A DNA stretch of 64,000 nucleotides from Chryseobacterium gleum. GTDB lineage: Bacteria > Bacteroidota > Bacteroidia > Flavobacteriales_D > Crocinitomicaceae. The DNA lies in the NCBI GenBank assembly GCA_945862165.1, contig CAMAXI010000001.1, positions 518,688 to 582,687 of the forward strand, read 5' to 3'. Under the pieces are notes generated by a model. The model was not told the DNA's origin, made no database searches, and worked only from the letters and a program-made list of their open reading frames with translations. The translations under genes were made by a program, and so were the position numbers. Positions 53,939-62,143 of this stretch are shown here, in pieces. Within the stretch, counting starts at the first letter, position 1; every line of letters starts with the position of its first letter.

Positions 53939-54628
53939 TTAATCTTTCCAATATTTGAGTCGTTTATCGTAACGATTAACTTTTTGTAAAAATGACAGTA
54001 AATTATTTACATCTTTAAAAATAACTTCGTAATCATCAATATAATTACTAAATAGTTTATATTTGGAAAATTCCCAGTGAGTATCCCAGTGCGTATCCCA
54101 GTTATCACCACCACCCAAATAAATTGGAGTGGCTCTCTCCTGTTTTGTGATTTCATACGTTAAACTACTTACATTATTTAAATATTCGCAAAGAGATCTT
54201 ACGTAGATATACCCTTCACTTGATTCCAAAGAGATATGATAGCCATCTATTAATTCTCCATTATCAAAAACTAGTGAGTCAGTTGTAAAATATTCATTTT
54301 TAATTTTTTCTTTTACCAATAGACTAATTAAATATCCATTTTTAAATTGACATTCTCTGACTGTTACATCATGTTGATCAATTTTTTTACATTTTCCTGT
54401 ATATGGTTTTTCTTTATATTTAAAAATTACTTCACATCGACTTAGTAACGTACTATTTGAACTACCTAAATTATCTGCAATATTGTCCAGTTCTTTAATT
54501 TCTGAGTAGTCCAAAAATGTTTCTTCAGGTTTATTAAATACCTTTTCTTCGTTTTTGTTACTTTTATCAGTGCAAGAAGAAAGGAATAGCGAAGTAAAAA
54601 AGACACCTGTAACAATTATTTTTTTCAT
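53939..54628 (-). CDS. Lipoprotein L3 with shared island signal peptide
   Basis: MKKIIVTGVFFTSLFLSSC and DKSNKNEEKVFNKPEETF match L1 and L2. The body is different: CEVIFKYKEKPYTGKCKKID and REFQ-like strands, YEITKQERATPIYLGG, DTHWDTHWEF (a small tandem duplication). The segment KPYTGKCKK resembles MORN-variant toxin-antitoxin-repeat strands, but only loosely. It is the first gene of the unit that includes both large repeat proteins, behind repeat element F. Confidence 0.75.
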   Translation of the reverse strand: MKKIIVTGVFFTSLFLSSCTDKSNKNEEKVFNKPEETFLDYSEIKELDNIADNLGSSNSTLLSRCEVIFKYKEKPYTGKCKKIDQHDVTVRECQFKNGYLISLLVKEKIKNEYFTTDSLVFDNGELIDGYHISLESSEGYIYVRSLCEYLNNVSSLTYEITKQERATPIYLGGGDNWDTHWDTHWEFSKYKLFSNYIDDYEVIFKDVNNLLSFLQKVNRYDKRLKYWKD

Positions 54629-54649
54629 AATTATAAGTTTTTAATTTTC

Positions 54650-54766
54650 CCTACTCTCTAAGCTTTTCGGGTACCGCATTTAAATAACAAATTAAACCTA
54701 ACCCACTGAAATATAAGTTCAGTTTGAAGATTGTTTAAAACTAAGTCGAGTACGAAGGGTTAATGT
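54650..54766 (-). repeat. Upstream repeat element, copy F
   Basis: CCTACTCTCTAAGCTTTTCG, CACTGAAATATAAGTTCAG, then AAGTCGAGTACGAAGGG. It continues into the HTH gene and is the partner of copy C in the segmental duplication. It lies 21 bp upstream of lipoprotein L3. Confidence 0.85.
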
Positions 54767-54768
54767 TC

Positions 54769-55005
54769 CTAAACTTTTTCTACTTTTTTCTTTTGCCAAC
54801 GTAAATCCAACTTACCTTTTCCTTCAAAAAAATAGGTTTTAGTAACCCGATTATATTTTATTGGCGCTTTAAATTCTGTTTTGATAATCCCAATATATTT
54901 ATACACCATGCGTTCAGAAACTCCTAACTTGGTAGATAGCTCTTTTGGAGTGCCGGTATCTCCTGCATGAATTGCTTCTATTAATTGTTGAATTTTAATA
55001 ATCAT
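54769..55005 (-). CDS. Small helix-turn-helix protein (78 aa)
   Basis: MIIKIQQLIEAIHAGDTGTP is followed by KELSTKLGVSERMVYKYIGI, a helix-turn-helix, and by a wing-like TEFKAPIKYNRVTKTYFFEG. The C-terminus is basic (RWQKKKVEKV). It is probably a DNA-binding regulator. It lies 9 bp downstream of a paralogue and just upstream of the repeat element F-lipoprotein unit. Its 3' two-thirds is duplicated at 39563. Confidence 0.75.
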   Translation of the reverse strand: MIIKIQQLIEAIHAGDTGTPKELSTKLGVSERMVYKYIGIIKTEFKAPIKYNRVTKTYFFEGKGKLDLRWQKKKVEKV

Positions 55006-55014
55006 CGCCTTGTA

Positions 55015-55239
55015 TTAATTCGCCTCCCACTCCCAGACTAATTGTCCGGGCTCCAGAAAACAGTAGGTTTGTTTGTATCGGTTGTAATCGATTGGTACAT
55101 GAAACTCATTTTTAAGAATCCCTACATAGATATATAGCATACGCTCTGAAACCGCTATTTTCTTTGCAGCCTCCACCGGGTTTCCTGTGCGTTCTTTTTG
55201 TACCAAATGAATAAAATGTTTAATTTTCTGAATATTCAT
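55015..55239 (-). CDS. Small helix-turn-helix protein, diverged paralogue (74 aa)
   Basis: MNIQKIKHFIHLVQKERTGN, then PVEAAKKIAVSERMLYIYVG and FHVPIDYNRYKQTYCFLEPG. It shares the SERM-x-Y-x-Y-x-GI and DYNR patterns with the next gene but is clearly diverged. The two genes form a tandem pair at the head of the minus-strand island. Confidence 0.72.
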   Translation of the reverse strand: MNIQKIKHFIHLVQKERTGNPVEAAKKIAVSERMLYIYVGILKNEFHVPIDYNRYKQTYCFLEPGQLVWEWEAN

Positions 55240-55337
55240 ACCATCGCTGTTTTATTGAAAGTCGATTACCGAGAAGAATTGTCCCTACGCGATTCTAATT
55301 TCTAAGCATCCATAAATCAATCTTATGCCAATTTGAA

Positions 55338-55375
55338 TACAAAATAAACCTAACGCACTGAAATATAAGTTCAGT
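55338..55375 (-). repeat. Upstream repeat element, partial copy G
   Basis: Holds only the core of the family (TACAAAATAAACCTAACGCA, CACTGAAATATAAGTTCAG). It lies between the HTH pair and the divergent sigma factor gene and is the last copy on the right. Confidence 0.75.
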
Positions 55376-55423
55376 TGCGCATTACACGCAAAAAAATGAA
55401 AATGCATCGCAATAATTTTTTTT

Positions 55424-55431
55424 TACCTTTG
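55424..55431 (+). promoter_or_regulatory. -7 box (TACCTTTG) for the ECF sigma operon
   Basis: Exact TAnnTTTG match 20 nt upstream of the sigma factor ATG. So the sigma gene seems readable by the housekeeping polymerase. Confidence 0.55.
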
Positions 55432-55451
55432 TACACCATCCAACTTGAACA

Positions 55452-56000
55452 ATGCACGAAAAACACTGGGAAGAATTTATAGCGGGAAACAATGCAGCAC
55501 TCACTTTCGTGTATGAACCATTGTTTCAACCCTTGTTGTTTGTTGCATTAAAATATGTCCGAAACACCGAAGTTGCCCAAGATATTACAAGCGAACTGTT
55601 TACCAGTTTATTAGAAACCGATATTACTATTCGACAAAGCAAATGGAGTCAAATTCGGGACATCCCAGCCTTTCTATCGACAATCATTAAGTGTAGGGCC
55701 CTAGACCATCTCAAGCAAGAAAAAAATAGACAGCGGCTGCTTAACGAAAATCTAACTAACACATCGTTTACAGATGAAAAAAGGAAAGAAGAACTAGCAC
55801 ATTTGCATGTATGTATAGTACAATTACCCCTGGAAGAGCAAGAATTAGTAGCACTTCATTTAGCAGGGTATAAAAACGAAGAAATTGCAGAAAAACAAAA
55901 CTACAGTGAAAAAACAGTGCGCAATAAATTAAGTTTGTCGCGCAAGAAACTGATTTATCTGTGGAAAAACCTAATTTTAATCCTACTATGGCAACTTTAG
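55452..56000 (+). CDS. ECF-type RNA polymerase sigma factor
   Basis: A 182-aa sigma-70 family protein with region 2 (LFVALKYVRNTEVAQDITSE, then PAFLSTIIKCRALDHLKQEK) and region 4 (LPLEEQELVALHLAGYKNEE, IAEKQNYSEKTVRNKLSLSR). It overlaps the following gene by 13 bp, so the two are co-translated. In Bacteroidota, such sigma factors are often paired with membrane-bound regulators. The CHAT-protein gene converges on this pair. Confidence 0.88.
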   Translation: MHEKHWEEFIAGNNAALTFVYEPLFQPLLFVALKYVRNTEVAQDITSELFTSLLETDITIRQSKWSQIRDIPAFLSTIIKCRALDHLKQEKNRQRLLNENLTNTSFTDEKRKEELAHLHVCIVQLPLEEQELVALHLAGYKNEEIAEKQNYSEKTVRNKLSLSRKKLIYLWKNLILILLWQL

Positions 56001-56686
56001 CAGAATTGATACGCTTATTGGATTACCCGACTTTTTTAGCAGAAAAAATTCGTCAACTAAAAACCGAAGGATCTGTCAACGAGGAGGTGGATGGTTTTAT
56101 CGTTTTATACGACCAATGTAATGGGGATATAGAAGAAATTAAAAACTACTTAGTTGTATCCAAACAAAAAATCACCGGAAAATCACTCCCTAAAATTCGT
56201 CGTTTACGTTGGGTAAAATATGCTGCAATTTTAGTTGTTATTCTTGGAATAGGAACTTATTTTACCCTCTCCAAATCCACCAAAAATTATTACAAAACCT
56301 ACGCAGATAGCGATCCTGGACTTCCTGTTTTTATGTCTATCGATCAACATGCATTGGATCAATGGATGTTAACATACAAAGCACAAAACTATCCAATCGC
56401 ATTGAAAACTGGCATACAATTACTCCAAGAAAATCCTACTAACGACACCATTCAGTATTATTTAGGGGTGATTCAATTGGAATTGAATCATCCAACACAG
56501 GCACAGCGTTATTTTTCAAAAATAAACACCCAACGAAGTGCTTTCGGGGAACAAGCCACTTGGCTAGAGGCAATTTGCAGCATGTATACCGATAAAGTAA
56601 AAGCAAAAAGTATGTTAGAAACGATTGCACATTCGGATAGTTTTTACCAAGCGAAAGCGAAAGAACTTATAGCGGAAGAGTTTTGA
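55988..56686 (+). CDS. Membrane-anchored TPR-like protein, possible anti-sigma or sensor
   Basis: About 95 N-terminal residues are cytoplasmic (MATLAELIRLLDYPTFLAEK). A single transmembrane helix follows (YAAILVVILGIGTYFTL), then a C-terminal TPR-like region (YPIALKTGIQLLQENPTNDT, YYLGVIQLELNHPTQAQRYF). The ATG at 55988 is preferred; a GTG at 55961 is also possible. The topology fits a regulator that holds the sigma factor at the membrane, but the N-terminus does not show a known anti-sigma motif. Confidence 0.7.
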   Translation: MATLAELIRLLDYPTFLAEKIRQLKTEGSVNEEVDGFIVLYDQCNGDIEEIKNYLVVSKQKITGKSLPKIRRLRWVKYAAILVVILGIGTYFTLSKSTKNYYKTYADSDPGLPVFMSIDQHALDQWMLTYKAQNYPIALKTGIQLLQENPTNDTIQYYLGVIQLELNHPTQAQRYFSKINTQRSAFGEQATWLEAICSMYTDKVKAKSMLETIAHSDSFYQAKAKELIAEEF

Positions 56687-56688
56687 CT

Positions 56689-56788
56689 CTTCGACTCCGC
56701 TAAGAGAGACAATCTCCACTTCACTCAGAGGGACAAACTCTTCTTCACGATGATAAACGATCGGTGGTCAGGCTGAGCGGAGTCGAAG
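56689..56788. repeat. GC-rich inverted repeat (CTTCGACTCCGCT family)
   Basis: CTTCGACTCCGCT (56689-56701) and its exact inverse complement (56776-56788) flank about 75 bp of related sequence. The right arm is the end of the CHAT-protein coding sequence and supplies its last codons and stop. Confidence 0.75.
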
Positions 56789-59002
56789 CCACTTTTTAAT
56801 AACAAATCCTACCCCCACTAATAGTATAAGCCCTACTATATAGTACCAAATCACATACGATTTCCCAATTTCAACTGGCGAAACATCTCCCATCACTTGT
56901 AAACCTGCCCAATAGATTGGATTATATCCTTCTTCGGAGGTAACGTGTTTCAAATAGGCTAATTTAGCATTGCGTAGTGCCCAATCTTTCGGTTCGCCAT
57001 TTTTTAATCTTTGTAAAAAATCTGCTAAAATTTGAGACGCAATTTTATCGTCTAATTTGGAAGTAGAATAAACACATGAACTAGCACCTGAAAATAAAAA
57101 TGCGGATGCCAAAGAAAAACTAGAACCATAACTTATCTGCTGACCTATACCACCATCACATGAAGCCAACACGACTAATTTAGAAGTGTTTTTACCATTA
57201 CATATATTCTGGATAGTACGTTTTTTATTCCCAAAATCAAGGTATGCATTATCCACCTTGTGCTCTTCTGAATAGGCGTGTGCTGCAATTAATAATAGAT
57301 CATACTTTTCAGTATTAAATTCAATGTTATTTTTGGAAATCCAACTTTTAAAAACATCTCCAGTAAAATGAATTTTACTTTTTCCGCCTCTTTTATATCT
57401 AGGATTAACTAGAAATACTTTTGAAATATCTTTCGTTTTACTTTCTGAATAAACTCGAAATGAAGGTTGGATGAGAATATTATATTTTTTTACTAAAAAA
57501 GGTATTTTCGCAATCTCGCTAGTCGGTTTAACGATTAAACTTTCGAAATTTACATGTTCTAAAAAAGGTGACTTTGTTACTATTATTTTCGTTGTATTCG
57601 AAGGAATAAATTTCTCAAGCGGTTGAAATATTTTTAAATACAATCTATGGTTGTCTGAAATAAATATTCTTCGATTTACATTAAAAGAGGTTTGCGTCCA
57701 CTCTTGCAAATCTTCTTTTTTTCCTAAATTCAATGCGAAGGTTTTACTTTTCGTTTTCACTATCGCCACAATACGTGTATCAAAACTAAATCCAAATTCT
57801 ACATACTGCACTAAAACAATATTGTTTTCAAGAATTTCATTTATCTTTTTCTGTAATTTAGAAAACGAGTAATGCAATGGAAACCACTGTGTCTTATTCA
57901 TTTCAGCAAAATAAAAAGCAGAATCTAAATATTTTGTATTAGTTGAAGATTCATATAATTCATAGTAACAAGAAACAAGTGCATTGTATGGAGAGTAGGT
58001 ATAAATATCTGTAAAAACAGAAATATTTATATCTTTATTTTGATTAGAAAAAGATTCATATGCATTAACAGCAAGTTTCAATTTACCTACTTGCTTAGAT
58101 AAAATTGAAATATCTTGTTTGTTGCGATATACTTCATTCATTGTAAATGAACCCCACGAAATAGTATTTAAGTAGACACTTTCTATATCTCGCTTTGCAT
58201 AATAATGTTTTTTTGATTTATAAATAGTGTTTAAGGCATCATCAAATGAATTTTTAGAATATTCTATGTCCCTACGCATGTAACTCACTAAGCCTTTCAA
58301 ACAATGAAAATATATTTCGACTGGATAGTTAACATTCTTCTTTTTTTGAACAATGGTAATTCCTCTATTAAAATAGTTTATTGCTTGATCATAATACACT
58401 TTATCGGATGTAGGATTTACGCGATCCAAATTCATATTTCCACGCGATTTACAATAATCCACCTCAAACATGGTGTTTTGTAGTTGGTGTTTTTGAATCA
58501 AGTAATAGGAACTATCATACTCCGCATTCATTTGTGCATAGTTTGCATCTAAATTACGTCGTGTGGTAGCAATATTTTGGTATAGTTTAATCCATAAAAT
58601 CGACTTTCGCTTCGGGTCTGAGCGATGAAATTCGGGATATATTTTTTTATAAATCGCAAGGGATTCCGTTGGCTTTATTTCATAATTGTAATAGCGAATC
58701 AATCCAATAGCGTATTCTACTCTGTCCTCCATCGAAAAATTCGTTTTTTTGGATGCGAAATAGTTGGCACTATCTAATTGCTTTTTGTAATCTTCTACAA
58801 AATACATCGCATAATAACTATAAGCGATATCGTAATATAATCTTGATTTTTTTTCTGGAGAATTGGAAGTTTTTAACTCCGTTCGAAGCGCATGGATCGA
58901 CTTGGTATAATAGCCATGCGTATACCAATAATGTGTTTCTGACTCCAACGCAGAAGCATGCAAAGAAAGGAAAAAAGTGAAAGAAAAAAGGAAGAAACGC
59001 AT
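56768..59002 (-). CDS. TPR-CHAT domain (caspase-like) membrane-anchored protein
   Basis: The ATG at 59002 gives a signal peptide (MRFFLFSFTFFLSLHASA). Residues 30-400 are TPR-like helices. The CHAT peptidase-like domain fills about residues 450-715. The His region is LLIAAHAYSEEHKVDNAYLD (His near 576) and the Cys is in KLVVLASCDGGIGQQISYGS (near 613), then CVYSTSKLDDKIASQILADF and NPIYWAGLQVMGD. A C-terminal helix (YYIVGLILLVGVGFVIKKW) anchors it, so the CHAT domain should face outside the cytoplasm. It is 18 bp downstream of gldA. Confidence 0.86.
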   Translation of the reverse strand: MRFFLFSFTFFLSLHASALESETHYWYTHGYYTKSIHALRTELKTSNSPEKKSRLYYDIAYSYYAMYFVEDYKKQLDSANYFASKKTNFSMEDRVEYAIGLIRYYNYEIKPTESLAIYKKIYPEFHRSDPKRKSILWIKLYQNIATTRRNLDANYAQMNAEYDSSYYLIQKHQLQNTMFEVDYCKSRGNMNLDRVNPTSDKVYYDQAINYFNRGITIVQKKKNVNYPVEIYFHCLKGLVSYMRRDIEYSKNSFDDALNTIYKSKKHYYAKRDIESVYLNTISWGSFTMNEVYRNKQDISILSKQVGKLKLAVNAYESFSNQNKDINISVFTDIYTYSPYNALVSCYYELYESSTNTKYLDSAFYFAEMNKTQWFPLHYSFSKLQKKINEILENNIVLVQYVEFGFSFDTRIVAIVKTKSKTFALNLGKKEDLQEWTQTSFNVNRRIFISDNHRLYLKIFQPLEKFIPSNTTKIIVTKSPFLEHVNFESLIVKPTSEIAKIPFLVKKYNILIQPSFRVYSESKTKDISKVFLVNPRYKRGGKSKIHFTGDVFKSWISKNNIEFNTEKYDLLLIAAHAYSEEHKVDNAYLDFGNKKRTIQNICNGKNTSKLVVLASCDGGIGQQISYGSSFSLASAFLFSGASSCVYSTSKLDDKIASQILADFLQRLKNGEPKDWALRNAKLAYLKHVTSEEGYNPIYWAGLQVMGDVSPVEIGKSYVIWYYIVGLILLVGVGFVIKKWLRLRSA

Positions 59003-59020
59003 TTTTACCTTTTCCAACGA

Positions 59021-59923
59021 TTATTTCGTCAATTCCTTAAATACTTCTTCTAACGTTTTCTCTTCTTTACGAAGGGTCAATACCAATAAATTATTTTTTT
59101 GTGCAAATTTCGCGATGCGTTTCCGAAGATCCACTGCATTATCCGATTCTACCAACCAAGCATTCGTGCCTACAGATTCTACCGTCGTAATTCCTGTTTC
59201 GTTCTTTAAGGCATTTTTAGACAATTCACCTTCAAATTCAACGTAAACTACTTGTTTGTTTTCTTCGTATTGTAATTCTGCAGCTGTGCTGTTAGCTACA
59301 ATTTTACCAGACTTAATAATGATGACACGGTCGCAAATCGCTTCTACTTCTTGCATGATATGCGTGGAAAGCATCACCGTTTTAGATTTACCGATGCGTT
59401 TGATTAACTCCCGAATCTCCACCAATTGATTTGGATCTAAACCAGTAGTTGGTTCATCTAATATCAATACTTCTGGATCATGAATAATAGCCTGCGCTAA
59501 TCCTACGCGTTGGCGATATCCTTTGGAAAGCATCCCTATTTTTTTGTTTTGCTCTACTTCTAAGCCAACTTGTTGTATCATTTCATCGATACGTGCTTTT
59601 AAGTTAGGCACTTTGTATATTTTCCCAACAAATTCTAGGTATTCACGCACATACATATCCAAATACAAAGGATTGTTTTCTGGTAAATAGCCTATTTTTT
59701 TTCGCGTTTCTAAAGAATCCACATCTACTTCCATTCCGCAAATCTTCACATCCCCAGATGTAGCAGGAATAAATCCTGTCAAGATCTTCATCGTGGTTGA
59801 TTTTCCTGCACCATTTGGACCTAAAAAACCAACGATTTCTCCTTTTTGAATGGAAAAAGAAATATCATTTACAGCCGCTTGTTGGCCATAAAACTTAGAA
59901 AGATTTTTTACTTCGATAGACAT
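59021..59923 (-). CDS. gldA: Gliding motility-associated ABC transporter ATPase GldA
   Basis: ABC ATPase of 300 aa. Walker A is GPNGAGKSTTMKIL, followed by GYLPENNPLYLDMYVREYLE, the signature region SKGYRQRVGLAQAIIHDPEV and Walker B LILDEPTTGLDP. In GldA, the C-terminal region after ATP binding is longer (KQVVYVEFEGELSKNALKNE). It forms a transporter with GldF and GldG, which are not in the window. It lies 34 bp downstream of the glycosyltransferase gene. Confidence 0.9.
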   Translation of the reverse strand: MSIEVKNLSKFYGQQAAVNDISFSIQKGEIVGFLGPNGAGKSTTMKILTGFIPATSGDVKICGMEVDVDSLETRKKIGYLPENNPLYLDMYVREYLEFVGKIYKVPNLKARIDEMIQQVGLEVEQNKKIGMLSKGYRQRVGLAQAIIHDPEVLILDEPTTGLDPNQLVEIRELIKRIGKSKTVMLSTHIMQEVEAICDRVIIIKSGKIVANSTAAELQYEENKQVVYVEFEGELSKNALKNETGITTVESVGTNAWLVESDNAVDLRKRIAKFAQKNNLLVLTLRKEEKTLEEVFKELTK

Positions 59924-59957
59924 AGGTATGACTTTGGATTGCTAAGGTAACGAAAAT

Positions 59958-61829
59958 CTACTTGTTTCCTCCTCGCGTCTCTGCCAAGGTATAAAAGAAA
60001 ACTAATCCATACCCAATTGCTAACATTAGGTGAAAAGGAACCATCCCTAAATCTTGGTAAATCGCACGGTTGATGGCTGTAAATGCAAACAATGCAAACA
60101 TAAGACCTTCGCCTATTGTAAGAATAGAAATACTTTTCTTATCGTATTTGTTTCCTTTAAATTCACTTTTTACGGCAACATTAAATTTCGGAGTACGCAC
60201 AAAGGAACTTTTAATTCCTAAATACCCTTCAATCACTGCAATGGTATTACTTAAAGAAAGTCCCATCGAAACAACTAAAAATTGTACGAAACGACCAAAG
60301 AATCGGAAAAAGGAACCAACCGTATTTTCTGTTTTATCGCGGTAAGACAACCAATAGTAATACATTAAGAAAATAGTACTGATAATAAAGAAAGAACCAA
60401 AACGAATAATGGAATTCAAATCCGAGAAACTATCTTTAATATGTAAAACCGGCATGGTCAATAATGACAAGGTTAAAATAAATAAGAATACGGAAGAATT
60501 AAATAAATGGGATAAAGCGTGTACACGATCCGAGAACTTCACATTTTTCGCTTTCACTACCTGCCAGAACATTTTACGGAAACATTCTGCTCCACCTTTC
60601 ATCCAACGATGTTGTTGACTTTTTAAAGCAGACATCGTAATAGGTAATTCAGCAGGAGAAATAACATTTTCCAAATATTTAAACTTCCAGCCTTTGATTT
60701 GCGCACGGTAACTCAAATCTAAATCTTCTGTCAAAGTATCATGTTCCCAACCACCTGCATCTTCAATACAGTTCTTTCTCCAAATCCCAGCAGTCCCATT
60801 AAAGTTGATGTAATGTCCTGAACTATTTCTACCTCCTTGCTCAATCGCAAAGTGTCCATTCAATCCAAAGGCTTGTAGTTCTGTAAGAATCGAATAATCT
60901 TTATTCAAATGCCCCCAACGTGTTTGTACTACCCCAATGTTTGCATCCTGGAAATATGGCATTGTTTTTAACAAGAAATCTTTTTCTGGAACGAAATCCG
61001 CATCAAAAATTCCAATAAACTCTCCTTCAACACGATCCATTGCTGCATCTAAAGCACCAGCTTTATAACCAGTACGATCTATCCGATGTATATGCTTGAT
61101 ATTAACACCACGTGCTGCAACTTCTGCAACTTTCTTCGCGATAACATCTTTCGTTTCGTCGGTAGAGTCATCCAACACTTGAATTTCAAATTTATCCGCT
61201 GGATATTCAAAAGCAGCAACGGTTTCAATAATACGTTCTGCAACATACAATTCATTATACATTGGTAATTGCATTGTAACTTTTGGTGCATTTGCTAAAT
61301 CCATATATGGAGTAACTTCTTCTGCACGCTTTTTACGTGTTTTCGCATACGCAATCGAAAGTGTTAATTGTAAAACGGAATAAAAGAAAATCAAGATCAA
61401 ACAAAGTCCATAAATTCCTAAAATGATTTTCGCAGTCAAATGTGACCAAAAATGCTCTACACCAAATGCATCCCCCCAGTTGAACATCCAACTAACTTTC
61501 AACTTGATTTTAAAAGGAGAAAATGTAAAGTGCGCTTTATGGTCTTCGTTAATTTCGAAATTAAATTTCTTTGTTTCGTAATCTTTATCTTTTACTACTA
61601 AAACATATTTCCCAAAAGGAATGTTTTTCAGTTTAAAGTAACCATTATCATCCGTTTCAGCCAGGTATTTTTTCTTAGTTTGGTAATTCTTAATGTAAAG
61701 TTCTACCTTCTCCACTTCATTTTCCGTTCGTTCATCGATGATATTACCTTCTACCAACTTACTCACTTGCGCTTGAGAAAACCCAATCGATAAAAGCATT
61801 ACAAAAACTAAAAGAAATTTATTCATCAT
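59958..61829 (-). CDS. Membrane GT2 glycosyltransferase with N-terminal CarboxypepD_reg-like domain
   Basis: The N-terminal signal sequence (FLLVFVMLLSIGFSQAQ) and the following beta domain (NIIDERTENEVEKVELYIKN, GYFKLKNIPFGKYVLVVKDK) are of the carboxypeptidase-regulatory type. After a transmembrane helix comes a family 2 catalytic core: LDDSTDETKDV, GIFDADFVPEKDFLL, and EDLDLSYRAQIKGWKFKYLE, then the QQHRWMKGGAECFRKM product-binding motif (QxxRW). Three or more C-terminal transmembrane helices follow. It is cellulose synthase-like; the polymer is unknown. Confidence 0.87.
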   Translation of the reverse strand: MMNKFLLVFVMLLSIGFSQAQVSKLVEGNIIDERTENEVEKVELYIKNYQTKKKYLAETDDNGYFKLKNIPFGKYVLVVKDKDYETKKFNFEINEDHKAHFTFSPFKIKLKVSWMFNWGDAFGVEHFWSHLTAKIILGIYGLCLILIFFYSVLQLTLSIAYAKTRKKRAEEVTPYMDLANAPKVTMQLPMYNELYVAERIIETVAAFEYPADKFEIQVLDDSTDETKDVIAKKVAEVAARGVNIKHIHRIDRTGYKAGALDAAMDRVEGEFIGIFDADFVPEKDFLLKTMPYFQDANIGVVQTRWGHLNKDYSILTELQAFGLNGHFAIEQGGRNSSGHYINFNGTAGIWRKNCIEDAGGWEHDTLTEDLDLSYRAQIKGWKFKYLENVISPAELPITMSALKSQQHRWMKGGAECFRKMFWQVVKAKNVKFSDRVHALSHLFNSSVFLFILTLSLLTMPVLHIKDSFSDLNSIIRFGSFFIISTIFLMYYYWLSYRDKTENTVGSFFRFFGRFVQFLVVSMGLSLSNTIAVIEGYLGIKSSFVRTPKFNVAVKSEFKGNKYDKKSISILTIGEGLMFALFAFTAINRAIYQDLGMVPFHLMLAIGYGLVFFYTLAETRGGNK

Positions 61830-62143
61830 TCTGGCACGTTTTTTGTTACAAATAAAATACTATTTATGTGCTGTAAATACTTCTATTTACAATAAAGAGG
61901 TAAAGATAAACTATATAAATTACATAGTTTACTGTTTTCACGCTTGTTGAAAAATAAAAACAAAATACGACTTTGCACGTAACTAGTCGTTCCTTCAAAC
62001 AATTATCACAAAATATTTATTATCAGTTTATTAACTCAGTATTAAATTCAAAAAGAGTTATTCACTTATTGCACTTCATAAACTTTCTAAAAAGTAAAAA
62101 TGTTGAAATGTCTTTTATTTAATTTAGTCTAAAACTAAATTTC
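61830..62143. other. Intergenic region between divergent glycosyltransferase and phosphatase genes
   Basis: About 310 bp, AT-rich, with no gene. It should contain the two divergent promoters, but no exact TAnnTTTG motif with good position was found for either. No hairpin stands out. Confidence 0.4.

Noticed and set aside
53939..54628. Lipoprotein L3 as an immunity protein of a polymorphic toxin.
   Set aside because: No toxin domain or toxin-delivery signature was identified in the neighbouring genes, so the label would be speculation.
38606..55375. The same-orientation array with repeats looked at first like an integron cassette array with attC sites.
   Set aside because: Some copies contain an RYYYAAC-like string (ACTCAAC, ACCTAAC), but it is not conserved in all copies. 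No matching GTTRRRY end is seen, the elements lie upstream of genes with fixed relation to starts, and no integrase is in the window.
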